Both the position numbers and the translations under genes were made by a program. A stretch of 64,000 nucleotides of DNA from CAYNRA01 sp046296415. Lineage in GTDB: Bacteria; Bacteroidota; Bacteroidia; Cytophagales; Spirosomataceae. Of the stretch, positions 20,001-28,680 are shown in pieces; positions within the stretch are counted from its first letter, which is position 1; the number at the start of each line of letters is the position of its first letter. The stretch is from the NCBI GenBank assembly GCA_046296415.1, contig JBKBLN010000002.1, positions 992,001-1,056,000 on the forward strand, written 5' to 3'. Below the pieces are notes generated by a model. It saw only the letters and a program-made list of their open reading frames with translations, was not told the DNA's origin and did no database searches.

Positions 20001-20314
20001 TTGGTATCATCTTGTAATACAACATTGACGACTGACTGAGAGCCCAATGCAATTTCTTGTGCTAAATACCCGATTGAAGAGAACACCAATGTTTTTCCTG
20101 AGGCAGGAACATTGATGCTGTAATTACCGTCTGCATCAGTCACGGATCCAACGGTTGTTCCTTTTACAGTCACACTGACACCTGGGATTCCGCTTCCACC
20201 GTTGTCATTTACCTTTCCTGTTACCACCTTCTGGGCAAAGGCCGTCACCGAAAGAATCCACAGCATAGCAAATGCCAACACCCCGCGAATGGGGACGAAG
20301 TAGATTTGTTTCAT
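17078..20314 (-). CDS. SusC/RagA-family TonB-dependent outer-membrane transporter
   Basis: This 1078-residue TonB-dependent importer is the partner of the SusD lipoprotein. In order it has a signal peptide ending ...SVTAFAQ, a carboxypeptidase-D-like beta-sandwich (about 29-110, VVTGKVND to the LGSQSVVNVVLQDD region), the TonB-box-like SLDEVVVTGYS (about 131-141), a plug domain (about 145-235) containing GVTVITNGQPGTTSMIRVRG and LKDAAAASIYGARAANGVI, and a 22-strand barrel ending in a C-terminal Phe. No FecR-interacting N-terminal extension is present, so it is not controlled by an ECF sigma/anti-sigma pair. The first gene of a two-gene operon. Confidence 0.97.
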   Translation of the reverse strand: MKQIYFVPIRGVLAFAMLWILSVTAFAQKVVTGKVNDNGGSGIPGVSVTVKGTTVGSVTDADGNYSINVPASGKTLVFSSIGYLAQEIALGSQSVVNVVLQDDTKSLDEVVVTGYSVTNKKESTAAVSIVKAKDLQAVPSGNIEQQLQGRVAGVTVITNGQPGTTSMIRVRGFNAVGGNEPLYIVDGVPVGSTDFLSPGDIESTTVLKDAAAASIYGARAANGVIVYTTRKGSKKARKMEVTYDGMYGVTDPNVAGAPKMLSPQQQADWTHIAYRNNAAANNSPVAYNHPQYGNQAQATLPDYLHANGQNGVRGTINRAAIDAAYAANPQNVFLIRPNLAGTDWYDEITRRGTISRHNLGFSGGSDNARYYVGMGLQDQDGILLNNTFSRYTFRANSEFDLGKRVRLGENLQFTYRSVLGQAGANGGIGIASEESVVLSAYRMPTVIPVYDEYGSFASTRAGGFNNPRNPVRTLLTNNANDRNFNANAFGNVYLEADLFKGLTVRSSLGGQYNNYYFKDYNYRYLGDSEPEANNGFGEGSGYVFGWVFTNTATYNKSFGKHNVNVLAGIESLNTGKGRNLSASGQNPFTMDLNYVNMSVVQNPIVNSNLFNGVNFYSLFSEAKYNYNEKYYVSAVIRRDGSSRFGSNSRFGTFPAFSAAWRVTSEEFMKGNSLISDLKIRGGWGQMGNSNNVDPNNQFSLFAAARNRSFYPIEGQNNGANEGYFGSRIGNPNARWETVTTANIGFDATLLNGKWEIVTELWQKETSDMLFNVPIPAVVGSNAAAPRVNIGSMLNRGIDIQVINRGKITNDLKYDVTVNAAFLQNEITSLAPGQTFVNGPTLRSITPVRNQIGRPISSFFGYKVIGYFNSQEEVTNSPAQQGKGLGRFRYEDVDGDGAITPNDRTYLGSPVPTFTGGINFGLQYKNWDFATYLNIVAGNKIFNLSKQFTDFFGTFEGSGKGIRALESWTPALGNNAKAPIWESASNISTNGAENSWYVEDGSYMRLQNVAIGYTLSNTTLSRLGISKARISVSGNNFWTLTKYQGLDPAVGGAADTNFGIDVGNYPVTPSYNLGLNLSF

Positions 20315-20632
20315 TTCGTTTTAGGTTATTTTAATTAATAGATTTGAAAGTGCCCTTGACCACAACTTGTATGGACAATTGCAATCGTAAAAATAGATTT
20401 AATATTTATTGCTACAAAATTCATACTATATTTTATTAGAATAATGCAACAAAATTGACCATTTTTAAACTTTTTATAAAAAAAATGCAATAATCTACTA
20501 ATGTATTAGATTAAAGCATTGGCGTCAAAAACATCGAAGTGATCAAGCAAAAAGTAAGTATTTGTCGATTCATGCGAAGGTTTGCACAATAAAAATCGTG
20601 TAATTTTGACGCTTTTGGGCAGAAAAACATAA
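20315..20632. other. Gene-free stretch upstream of the SusC gene
   Basis: This AT-rich region of about 320 bases contains no ORF of note and no perfect TTTG-N20-TAnnTTTG promoter on the minus strand. Two ACAAAATT repeats (around 20415 and 20450) are the nearest thing to promoter elements. At 20381-20388 it carries gcaatcgt, one half of the inverted repeat seen at 33883-33906, but without the second half. Confidence 0.5.
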
Positions 20633-20668
20633 AAATAGGGGCTACTTGGTATCAAGTAGCCCCTATTT
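20633..20668 (-). terminator. Terminator of hemA
   Basis: A near-perfect palindrome (aaataggggctacttgg and its complement, one G-U pair near the centre) lies 30 bases after the hemA stop. On the minus strand it runs into a T-rich tract, as expected of an intrinsic terminator. Confidence 0.8.
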
Positions 20669-20697
20669 CAAGGTGATGAGATTCTTATCTTATGGAA

Positions 20698-21963
20698 TCA
20701 TCCATGGGTGGAGACGCTTTCTAAATTGAAGAGATCGTTTAGAACGTCAATAAGTGTCTCGGCCTCCCCTCTTTTACAAGCTGCTTTGAGTTGGAGTACA
20801 GGAAGCTTGATGATTTTTTGCATCATGGAAGCTGTAATTTTCTCCACCTTAGCCACTTCGTCTTCGCTCAAGTTTTTCAGGTGTCGGGCCATTTCCTCTT
20901 TCCGAATTTGCTCCAGGGCCTGTTTTAATTTTTGTATCGTGGGTGATACGATCATTTCTCGGGACCAATCTTGAAAATCAGCGACTACTTCATCTATGAT
21001 GGACTGAACGTGTGGAATGGCTGCCATCCGTTTTTCAAGTGCAGCGTTGGCACGTTGTTGAATTTCGTCCAAATCGTACACCACAACACCCGGTACATGT
21101 TGGACATCCGCTGCTACACTTCGAGGAACGGACAGATCAATCAAATATTTAACTCGGCCAACGGTTCGATTGGCTAGAAGTTCTGCCGTGATCAAGGGTT
21201 GATCCAACCGAATGGAAGAGATGATGATATCGGAGGTTTGTATGGCGGTTTCTACCTCCTCGAAGGGCAGGGTATCAAAACCGTACAAAGCGGCAGCGGC
21301 TGAAGCCTTTTCTGCGGTTCGATTGGTTAATGTGATGTCGGTGTATCCTTTTTCTGACAAGGTTTTGCAAACGTCTTCCCCTATTTCTCCCAATCCAATC
21401 ACCAAGGTTTTAGGTTGCTGTAGTAAGGGCAAAAAAGTCTCGATGGTTTCTACTGCGGCATAGGATGTGGAGGCCGCGCCATCACGATAGGAGGTTTCTT
21501 GAACGATGCGTTTATTGGCAAAGAAAATGGAGTGCATAAGTCGGTGGAGAAATGGCCCTGCCATGTTCACGTCTGCCGACCACTGGTACGCATGCTTGAT
21601 TTGATTTGGGATTTGGAGATCACCCATTACCTGTGAATGCAAACCCAGAGCTACTTCAAATAAATAGCGAACTGCTTCAGCAGAGTCCGAGATCCATTCA
21701 AAATAGGGTAGAACGTCCGAGGAGGCTTCTCCCTTGGCGATGGCCAAAAGTTTAATTAAGCTTTCCCCTTGTTCTTCTGAGCCCGAGTAATACACTTCCG
21801 TGCGGTTACAAGTCGATAATACCATCACCTCAGTCAATTCCAGCTGATCCTGTGCTTGGGTCATCAACGCCTTGCAGCCAGCCTCGTCAAAGGCAAGCTT
21901 CTCGCGAATCTCCAAAGGAGCTTTTTTGTATGATAAGGAAAGAACCTTAAACTGACTATTCAT
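20698..21963 (-). CDS. hemA: Glutamyl-tRNA reductase
   Basis: HemA reduces glutamyl-tRNA(Glu) to glutamate-1-semialdehyde with NADPH, committing carbon to heme. The 421-residue protein shows the catalytic Cys in STCNRTEVYY (Cys about 52), the substrate-binding segment LGLHSQVMGDLQIPNQIKHAY, the NADPH Rossmann motif VIGLGEIGEDVC, and the C-terminal dimerisation helices. It is monocistronic here, with a terminator after it and no other heme gene beside it. Confidence 0.97.
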   Translation of the reverse strand: MNSQFKVLSLSYKKAPLEIREKLAFDEAGCKALMTQAQDQLELTEVMVLSTCNRTEVYYSGSEEQGESLIKLLAIAKGEASSDVLPYFEWISDSAEAVRYLFEVALGLHSQVMGDLQIPNQIKHAYQWSADVNMAGPFLHRLMHSIFFANKRIVQETSYRDGAASTSYAAVETIETFLPLLQQPKTLVIGLGEIGEDVCKTLSEKGYTDITLTNRTAEKASAAAALYGFDTLPFEEVETAIQTSDIIISSIRLDQPLITAELLANRTVGRVKYLIDLSVPRSVAADVQHVPGVVVYDLDEIQQRANAALEKRMAAIPHVQSIIDEVVADFQDWSREMIVSPTIQKLKQALEQIRKEEMARHLKNLSEDEVAKVEKITASMMQKIIKLPVLQLKAACKRGEAETLIDVLNDLFNLESVSTHG

Positions 21964-21988
21964 TCTGTATCTTTACCGAATTATTTTA

Positions 21989-21996
21989 CAAATATA
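21989..21996 (-). promoter_or_regulatory. Possible -7 element of hemA
   Basis: On the minus strand TATATTTG matches the Bacteroidota TAnnTTTG -7 element and sits about 25 bases before the hemA start. No TTTG occurs at the right distance upstream, so the assignment is weak. Confidence 0.3.
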
Positions 21997-22186
21997 CGAC
22001 CGGAATCCCACAAGGGATTATGACAAGTATCAGAGAAATAAATTTAGAAAGCTTCTAAATAGCAAAACATTGTCTCTGTCAAGTGTCCGGTAATAATACA
22101 AAAAACGTTATTTGATCATGGGGTGATCAGACCTTTTTGTTTCTGAGGATACAACGGTCTGTAGAACGCAAAAAGTTTCGAAATCA

Positions 22187-23380
22187 ATGGCAAAAAATCA
22201 AGTTTTTTTCAATCTATACGGACAACTATCCGGTTGGCGGCTGGCCTTTATCTCGTTCCTATTACTCCTGGGTGGATTGGTTTTATACTATTTCCAACAA
22301 CTGGGTATTTCGTTGGAGGAACGCGAAAAGAAATATGCTCAGTTGTATGCAGAGAGCATTAAGTTTTTTGTAGAGAAAGACCTAAACAGTGATTGTGACT
22401 ACACGTTTGTTCAGGAGATTGTGATGGCCAATGAGACGGTTCCCAGCATTTTGGTTTTGGACGGTTCACCAAGCCAATATGTGAACATCCCGGAATTAGA
22501 CGACTCGACTCTGACGAATCAGCAAAAAGAGGTCATGATCTACGAAAAAATCAACGAAATGCGGACAGAGCACCCCCCTATTTCATTTCAACTCGAGGGA
22601 AGTGTGGGGTATGTTTATTATGCCAATTCGGAGATTGTTCGCCAGCTCCGGTATTTCCCTTATATTCTTTTAACGACCTTTTTGATTTTTGGACTGCTGG
22701 CCTTTATCGCCTACAGTTCATCGCGAAGAGCCGAGCAGAACCGAGTTTGGATCGGATTAGCCAAAGAAACGGCCCATCAACTAGGTACACCCATTTCGGC
22801 CCTGATGGCCTGGATCGAGGTACTGCGGGCCAACCCTGAATTTGACCAAGATGTGGCCGATGAAATGACTAAAGATATTGCCCGACTGGATACCATTACC
22901 ACGCGCTTTTCGAATATCGGATCGGTTCCTCAACGCAAAAAAGAGGCTATCGCTCCGATTCTAGAGAAGTCACTCAATTATTTAAGTAAGCGGATCTCGA
23001 CCAAAGTCAAAATACAATTTCACAATCAACTTCAAGATCCACACCATGAAATTGAAATCAATAAACCCTTGTTTGAATGGGTCATCGAGAACTTAAGTAA
23101 AAATGCGGTGGATGCCATGGCCGGGGTAGGCCAGTTGGACGTAACGATTTCTTCTCTATCCAAAGGTCGAATTCAAATCGATTTCAAGGATACAGGAAAA
23201 GGTATCAATAAACTTCATTTACGGAAAATATTTCAGCCTGGCTTTTCGACAAAAAAACGGGGCTGGGGACTAGGGCTAACTTTAGCCAAGCGGATCATCG
23301 AAAACTATCACGGTGGGCAGCTGTTTGTCCATGAGACCGGCATCGACAAAGGAACGACTTTCCGAATTATTTTGAATTAA
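22187..23380 (+). CDS. Membrane sensor histidine kinase (orphan)
   Basis: This 397-residue two-component sensor has TM1 (about 18-36), a periplasmic domain of about 120 residues with no motif I recognise, and TM2 (about 158-177). The kinase core follows: H-box LAKETAHQLGTP with phospho-acceptor His197, N-box ENLSKNAVDA (about 301-310), G1 DTGKGI (about 335-340) and G2 GWGLGLTLAKR. The spacing is standard and all catalytic residues are present. No response regulator lies nearby, so its partner must be encoded elsewhere. Its stop overlaps the stop of the convergent lipoprotein gene by four bases. Confidence 0.93.
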   Translation: MAKNQVFFNLYGQLSGWRLAFISFLLLLGGLVLYYFQQLGISLEEREKKYAQLYAESIKFFVEKDLNSDCDYTFVQEIVMANETVPSILVLDGSPSQYVNIPELDDSTLTNQQKEVMIYEKINEMRTEHPPISFQLEGSVGYVYYANSEIVRQLRYFPYILLTTFLIFGLLAFIAYSSSRRAEQNRVWIGLAKETAHQLGTPISALMAWIEVLRANPEFDQDVADEMTKDIARLDTITTRFSNIGSVPQRKKEAIAPILEKSLNYLSKRISTKVKIQFHNQLQDPHHEIEINKPLFEWVIENLSKNAVDAMAGVGQLDVTISSLSKGRIQIDFKDTGKGINKLHLRKIFQPGFSTKKRGWGLGLTLAKRIIENYHGGQLFVHETGIDKGTTFRIILN

Positions 23381-23904
23381 CGAGGTAGGTTATTCAAAAT
23401 AATGGATTCCGTTTCTACTTTATTGGAAAAATTACCTTCTCGATCTTTGACTTGAATTTCGAATTTCAAGGTATCATTTCGAGGTGTAAATGGATGCGGA
23501 AAATCGATCGAATAGTCCAATACACCTTCGATAGGGCCAATCCGATTATCATTTCGGAGACGAGGGAAATAACCTGAATAGGGCAGAAAGGGCTGAAATT
23601 CGACAAATTGGCCATTACGTCGCCGAAAAACACGAACGATGTAGTTGTAGTTTAAATCACGCTCAGCTAAGGCTTTTTCGGATTCGTTCAAGCCAAGGTC
23701 TCCATCTCCATCTCGAAAACCAAGCGAGATAATGACCGAATCCTTATTTGCACCGGTGAATTGATCCACCCGAATTTCTTTCCGAATGTTTTGAAAAGAA
23801 ATCTCGGGAGTCATATCAAATTCCGGTTCTTTGTAACAACTTTGTAGAACCCAAAACAAGATGATGCTTGTACCTAGCAAACGGAATTTTTTTGACCGTG
23901 TCAT
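23377..23904 (-). CDS. Hypothetical lipoprotein with an acidic Asp/Gly loop
   Basis: This 175-residue secreted lipoprotein has a hydrophobic signal ending in VLQSC (Cys about 23) followed by YKEPEFDMTPEI. The mature part is probably beta-rich and contains FRDGDGDLGLNESE, a loop that resembles a calcium-binding Asp-rich motif. A C-terminal part resembles an Ig-like fold (FEIQVKDREGNFSN). Similar small lipoproteins are widespread in Bacteroidota, but none that I can name has a known function. It overlaps the 3' end of the sensor kinase gene by four bases. Confidence 0.8.
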   Translation of the reverse strand: MTRSKKFRLLGTSIILFWVLQSCYKEPEFDMTPEISFQNIRKEIRVDQFTGANKDSVIISLGFRDGDGDLGLNESEKALAERDLNYNYIVRVFRRRNGQFVEFQPFLPYSGYFPRLRNDNRIGPIEGVLDYSIDFPHPFTPRNDTLKFEIQVKDREGNFSNKVETESIILNNLPR

Positions 23905-23934
23905 ACGTTTTAAGGATTAATCCTATTCCAATTT

Positions 23935-25005
23935 ATGTTATTTTCCGACGAGTTAAAATCGGCTGTTTTACAATTAAATTCCCAAACGCCGTCTCCCCAA
24001 TGGGAAGATTTGGCGTTGGAGATTTTTCAATACCAAGCTTCCCAGAATCAAATATATAAGGAGTATCTTCAACATTTAGGGGTTTCTCCAACAAAAATCC
24101 GACGGGTAGATAAAATTCCTTGTTTACCGATCCAGTTTTTTAAGGAGCATACGATAGTATGTCAGGGCATTCACCCCATTCATGTCTTCGAAAGCTCCGG
24201 CACCACAGGCACTCAAACCAGCCGTCATTTTATTGCGGATCTTGCCTTTTACGAGGCTCTCTCCCTTAAAATTTTCGAGCAATTCTATGGTGCCTTAACC
24301 GACTACCATATTTTAGCTTTGCTACCCTCCTACCTAGAACGTAATAACTCGTCGCTGGTGTATATGGTTCAGCACTTTATCTCCCGGTCCTTTTCGACAG
24401 CCTCTGGATTTTATTTGGAGGAACGCCGAGCCCTCATGCACCAGCTGAGACGTCTGCTGGAGGACACATCCAGTCAGTCTAGGAAAGTTATTTTATGGGG
24501 GGTCACCTTCGCTTTATTAGACCTTCTATCTGAATTTCCAGCCGAGGATTGGTTAATCGAAAATACCCACCGACTTATCCTGATGGAAACAGGAGGAATG
24601 AAGGGGAGACGAAAAGAAATGATTCGGGAGGAAGTCCACCAGACCTTACGCTCAGCGTGGCCTGTTCAAAGTATTCACTCTGAATATGGCATGACAGAAC
24701 TGCTTTCGCAAGGGTATTCTTTGGGTGACGGATGGTTTCATACTCCTCCCTCTATGCGAATCTATTTACGTGAAATTAATGATCCGTTTCACTACCTACC
24801 ACGTCAAAGAATCGGTCAAGAAACTCATGCTCGTCGCGGAAAAACAGGGGGTATTAATGTGATTGACTTGGGAAATGTAGATAGCTGTTGTTTTATCGAA
24901 ACCCAAGATCTAGGCTCCTATTCCCCGGATTATCATCAATTCCAAGTTTTGGGGCGATTTGATCAGTCGGATATTCGGGGATGTAATTTACTGATCTTAC
25001 ATTAA
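23935..25005 (+). CDS. LuxE/PaaK-like acyl-activating protein
   Basis: This 356-residue member of the acyl-protein synthetase (LuxE, PF04443) branch of the adenylate-forming enzymes activates carboxylic acids as acyl-AMP before transfer to a Cys or thiol. Visible are the Ser/Thr/Gly-rich ATP loop FESSGTTGTQTSRH (about 84-97) and the ETGGMKGRRKE and SEYGMTELLSQGY motifs typical of the family. Close relatives occur as single genes in many Bacteroidota. The substrate is not known. No luxC or luxD reductase/transferase gene is present. The next gene, a large helicase, starts three bases after its stop, so the two are translated from one mRNA. Confidence 0.85.
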   Translation: MLFSDELKSAVLQLNSQTPSPQWEDLALEIFQYQASQNQIYKEYLQHLGVSPTKIRRVDKIPCLPIQFFKEHTIVCQGIHPIHVFESSGTTGTQTSRHFIADLAFYEALSLKIFEQFYGALTDYHILALLPSYLERNNSSLVYMVQHFISRSFSTASGFYLEERRALMHQLRRLLEDTSSQSRKVILWGVTFALLDLLSEFPAEDWLIENTHRLILMETGGMKGRRKEMIREEVHQTLRSAWPVQSIHSEYGMTELLSQGYSLGDGWFHTPPSMRIYLREINDPFHYLPRQRIGQETHARRGKTGGINVIDLGNVDSCCFIETQDLGSYSPDYHQFQVLGRFDQSDIRGCNLLILH

Positions 25006-25008
25006 AAC

Positions 25009-28000
25009 ATGGAAAAGCTCTGGAAAGTCTGGCAACGTCGGTTGATTCCGTTGACGAGTCGAAATCGCTCGCTGGTTGTCCCGAAAGCGAGGCCCCGCTT
25101 TTGCCTCGATTTTTGGGAGTTTGACTTTCTAGGGGGGCTTCCTGCCCATCAGTGGATCGAAAAAGCTTTACTCACTACCCAACCCATTCCATTATTTCCG
25201 GTGGTAGATCCTCGTGATGGGCGATCCAATGACCGTAGTTTGGCCTTGCAGGGACTTTTAAAAACCGTTCGAATTTGGAAAGAAGAAACGGGGTCTGCCC
25301 CATTGCATTTGGGGTATCCAGTGGTGGAGGGTAAAACGAGTCAGGATCAGGTAGTTCGTGGCCCTTTGATCCTGATCCCGGTTGAAATCGACATGTACCG
25401 GGGAAAATGGGTTTTGATACCACAGCCACCGACCTGGAATCAGGCATTTCTCCTTTTGTACGGACAATCGACTGGGCAAATGCCTCCACTGGAGTGGCCT
25501 TGGGAGATGTCGGAGATTTCGAGTTTATTGGACTTTCTGACTAAGCTTCACGCTTGGATCGGTCAATATTTACCTGGGCTTCGCATGGATTCTGCCTTAT
25601 TTCAACAGACGCTTCAGCCCTACCCCGCTTGGCGTATTCAGGATTTACAGAAAAAGGCCGTCGGTGAATTATCTTTACTTTCGCATGCGCTATTGGGTAT
25701 TTTTCCCTCCTATTCATCGTATTTGGGGGAAGATTACACCTATTTAAGTCAGCTTTACCCACAGCCACCCTGGTCTTTATGGAACACGGAAGCCGACGAG
25801 AAGATTCGGGAAGAGTGGGTATTGGATCCATTACCTGTGGATGCTTCCCAAGAGTATGTATTAAATCGGGTCCAACAAGGTGCGTCAATGGTTGTGCAAG
25901 GACCACCTGGCAGTGGGAAGTCGCAATTGATTACCAATTTGGTAGCTCGATTTACTGCCCAAGGCAAGCGGGTCCTGGTGGTTTGTCAGAAACGAGCGGC
26001 GTTGGAAACTGTTTATGAGCGATTACAAGAATTGGGGGGGGACTCTTTTGTAGGTTTTGTGACCGATATCCAGCGAGATAGACCAGAAATTTTTTCAAAG
26101 CTACGCCATCATCTAGCGCAATTATCGGAATACCAAAACTCGACCAATCAATGGGAAGCGTGGTTTCAAGACCGTAATTTTCGGCAAGCGTCTCGTCGAA
26201 TTGATCAATATTCCGAAGATTTGGAAGTTGTACGGGTTGGTTTATTTTCTCCACTGCCCATGGGTTGGCCATTGAAAAACATTTATTTGGCACTGGGTGA
26301 TTTGCCAGCAGGACCACATTGGGACTCCCCTGTATTTCATCAATGGTCTGAAGACCGATATGCCGAAAAAGAACATGGCATTCGGTTGTTTCTCAAGTAC
26401 ATTCGGACACTAGAAAACTCTGTTGATTTCATCGAAAACGGCCGATTGCGACATGTTTGGGGGCAACAACTTTCTGAGTTGGGGCACTTGCGGTGGAATC
26501 AATACCAAAACTCTAGAAAAGTTTGTTTTCCATTACTGGCCGAATGGGCTGGCGGGTACGATGATTCCATCCTTCAGGATTTTTGGACGTGGTGGAAAAA
26601 ATGTTGTGAACGCCCCACAAGTTTACGGTGGTTGCGAGTTCCAATACCTAAAGGAGTGAATTTAACCACCGAAAATCAGTTGGCCCATTGGGCTGGCGAA
26701 GTAATTATTTCGGACCAATGGCCATTGGAGGCATGGGAAAACTTGCTTTCGAATCGAAAACGGCAACCTTGGCGGAGGATTGTTGGGTTACCTAAGGCAT
26801 TGCAGGCAGTCCGGCTACCGGGTGAGTCGGAGGATGCATTAAAAAATCGGATACTCCAAAGTATTGCCTGGAAAGGATTTAAGGCCACTCATGCGTGGTG
26901 TACGGCCCAGACACCAGCTGAGTGGCTTGATATTTGGCAGGATATACGATGGATACGGCCTTTGCGAGGAAAATATACCCATTGCTCGTGGGAAAAAAGA
27001 GAGGACTCCCTTCCTTTTGAAATGGCTTGGGAGCGCTTTACACTGGATGAGCAAGCTTGGCTGGAGGAAGTTGGGGACTATTGGCAAGTGAAATTTCGAG
27101 AAGAGCCATCACGGGCTTTGGAGCAAATTGAATCCATGCGGCCCATCTTATTTGAGTTAAGCCAGCTATCTAGAGGCTGGCATGAGGAGGAATATCGACT
27201 GGTCAAACTTTGTCAAGAGGACTCCGAATGGCCTATCAAATTGAGACGTTCATGGCTGCACTATTGGCGACAATTTGGAGAAAAAATGTACCCAGAGGTG
27301 AGTCGGTTAGGAGTTGGACATTGGCAAGAGGTCGAGGATCAATTGCAGGAAGCAATTGAAGCAAAACAAGCGACAGTTCGAACACAGTGGATTCAGTCAC
27401 TTAAAGCACAGACGGTTCGAGATTTGACGCACAATAGATTGCGTAATCCGACGACATTTCGACCCCTTCAGCATCAAATACAAAAGAAACGTCAACTTTG
27501 GAGTTTGCGAAAAGTGTGGCAGGAGTTCAGCGAAGAGGTTAGTCGACTTTTACCCTGCTGGCTAACGTCCCCTGAAGCAGCGGCGTCTATGTTTCCATTA
27601 GGCAAGGAACCCTCCTTTGATTTGGTTATTTTTGATGAGGCCTCTCAGTGCCCTGTGGAGCACGGAATTCCCATATTATTTCGGGGCAAACAGGTGGTGA
27701 TTGCGGGGGATCAGCATCAATTACGGCCTTCTGATTTATACCAAGCCGTATGGGAGGAGGAAGAGGAGGAGCCTGAGTTATCCTTGGACTCCTTACTAGA
27801 TTTGGCATCATGGCACCTACCGACATTGGAACTAAGGGGGCATTATCGAAGTGCACATCCGGATTTAATTGAATTTTCCAATCAACATTTCTATCAGAAC
27901 AAGCTACATTGTTTACCTACTTTCTCGATTTGGAAACGGGGTGAACCCGCTTTGGTATATCATGGCGTACAGGGAAAATGGGATGGGCGCATCAATGAAT

Positions 28001-28680
28001 TAGAGGCCGAGTATATCCTGAACCTAATTGATTCTTGGGGATCCATAACAGAAAAGGTTGGGATCATTACCTTCAATTACCACCAAGCTCGAAGGATTGA
28101 ACAGGGAATCGATGAGCGAGGGTGGACCCATGTGCGAGTTAAAAATATAGAAAATGTACAGGGGGACGAATATGATATCGTCGTGTTGTCTACAACCTAT
28201 GGTCCGAATGCCAAGGGAAATATTCAATTTCAGATGGGTAGTCTAAATCGACCAGGGGGAGAGAATCGGCTGAACGTTGCCTTGACACGTGCTCGCAAGA
28301 AGATGCATGTTGTGTCGAGTTTGCCACTTGCAAGCTTGCGGGATTCGGAAGAACATGCGGAAGGAGTACAAAAACTGAAGGCATTTTTGCTTCAAACCGC
28401 CCGATATCAACAAAATGGACAATTTAGTGAGGCCCGGGTACCCATGGGCTTAGCGGCTCGGTTGATCAATCAAAAGCCGTTTCAACCTACGCCATTTGGA
28501 TTATTGGATACACAAGACACATTATGGCTGACAGATGATGAGGCGTATGAGAACTCTGTATCTCCTAAAGAAATTCATGCCTATTTTCCACGCAGTTTAC
28601 GTCAGAAAGGTTGGAAATACCGACGGGTATGGAGTTATGAATGGGCTACAGGGACGATTTTCGGACGATCACCTCAGTAG
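25009..28680 (+). CDS. Large DUF4011-type superfamily 1 helicase
   Basis: This 1223-residue protein has an N-terminus (about 8-25, LIPLTSRNRSLVV) like DUF4011 proteins, then Walker A GPPGSGKSQ (about 298-306). A long Trp- and Arg-rich middle insertion (about 340-840) is followed by motif II FDEASQC (near 878), motif III GDQHQLRPS, and a C-terminal RecA half ending in NVALTRARKKMHVV (about 1085-1100). These make it an SF1 (DNA2/NAM7-like) helicase. The last 45 residues (SPKEIHAYFPRSLRQKGW then WSYEW) resemble the end of Vsr/DUF559-type nucleases seen on DUF4011 helicases, but the acidic catalytic core of such a nuclease is not evident. Role in repair, RNA metabolism or defence is open. Its 3' end overlaps the LacI-type gene by 35 bases. 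Confidence 0.85.
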   Translation: MEKLWKVWQRRLIPLTSRNRSLVVPKARPRFCLDFWEFDFLGGLPAHQWIEKALLTTQPIPLFPVVDPRDGRSNDRSLALQGLLKTVRIWKEETGSAPLHLGYPVVEGKTSQDQVVRGPLILIPVEIDMYRGKWVLIPQPPTWNQAFLLLYGQSTGQMPPLEWPWEMSEISSLLDFLTKLHAWIGQYLPGLRMDSALFQQTLQPYPAWRIQDLQKKAVGELSLLSHALLGIFPSYSSYLGEDYTYLSQLYPQPPWSLWNTEADEKIREEWVLDPLPVDASQEYVLNRVQQGASMVVQGPPGSGKSQLITNLVARFTAQGKRVLVVCQKRAALETVYERLQELGGDSFVGFVTDIQRDRPEIFSKLRHHLAQLSEYQNSTNQWEAWFQDRNFRQASRRIDQYSEDLEVVRVGLFSPLPMGWPLKNIYLALGDLPAGPHWDSPVFHQWSEDRYAEKEHGIRLFLKYIRTLENSVDFIENGRLRHVWGQQLSELGHLRWNQYQNSRKVCFPLLAEWAGGYDDSILQDFWTWWKKCCERPTSLRWLRVPIPKGVNLTTENQLAHWAGEVIISDQWPLEAWENLLSNRKRQPWRRIVGLPKALQAVRLPGESEDALKNRILQSIAWKGFKATHAWCTAQTPAEWLDIWQDIRWIRPLRGKYTHCSWEKREDSLPFEMAWERFTLDEQAWLEEVGDYWQVKFREEPSRALEQIESMRPILFELSQLSRGWHEEEYRLVKLCQEDSEWPIKLRRSWLHYWRQFGEKMYPEVSRLGVGHWQEVEDQLQEAIEAKQATVRTQWIQSLKAQTVRDLTHNRLRNPTTFRPLQHQIQKKRQLWSLRKVWQEFSEEVSRLLPCWLTSPEAAASMFPLGKEPSFDLVIFDEASQCPVEHGIPILFRGKQVVIAGDQHQLRPSDLYQAVWEEEEEEPELSLDSLLDLASWHLPTLELRGHYRSAHPDLIEFSNQHFYQNKLHCLPTFSIWKRGEPALVYHGVQGKWDGRINELEAEYILNLIDSWGSITEKVGIITFNYHQARRIEQGIDERGWTHVRVKNIENVQGDEYDIVVLSTTYGPNAKGNIQFQMGSLNRPGGENRLNVALTRARKKMHVVSSLPLASLRDSEEHAEGVQKLKAFLLQTARYQQNGQFSEARVPMGLAARLINQKPFQPTPFGLLDTQDTLWLTDDEAYENSVSPKEIHAYFPRSLRQKGWKYRRVWSYEWATGTIFGRSPQ

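Noticed and set aside
20522..20612. Inverted repeat gcgtcaaaa / ttttgacgc about 70 bases apart in the SusC-hemA gap
   Set aside because: Nine-base arms at this distance are expected several times by chance in 64 kb, and the interior does not fold convincingly.
25009..28680. Defence island around the DUF4011-type helicase
   Set aside because: No second defence gene, nuclease, methylase or mobile element lies within several kb; one helicase is not enough to call an island.
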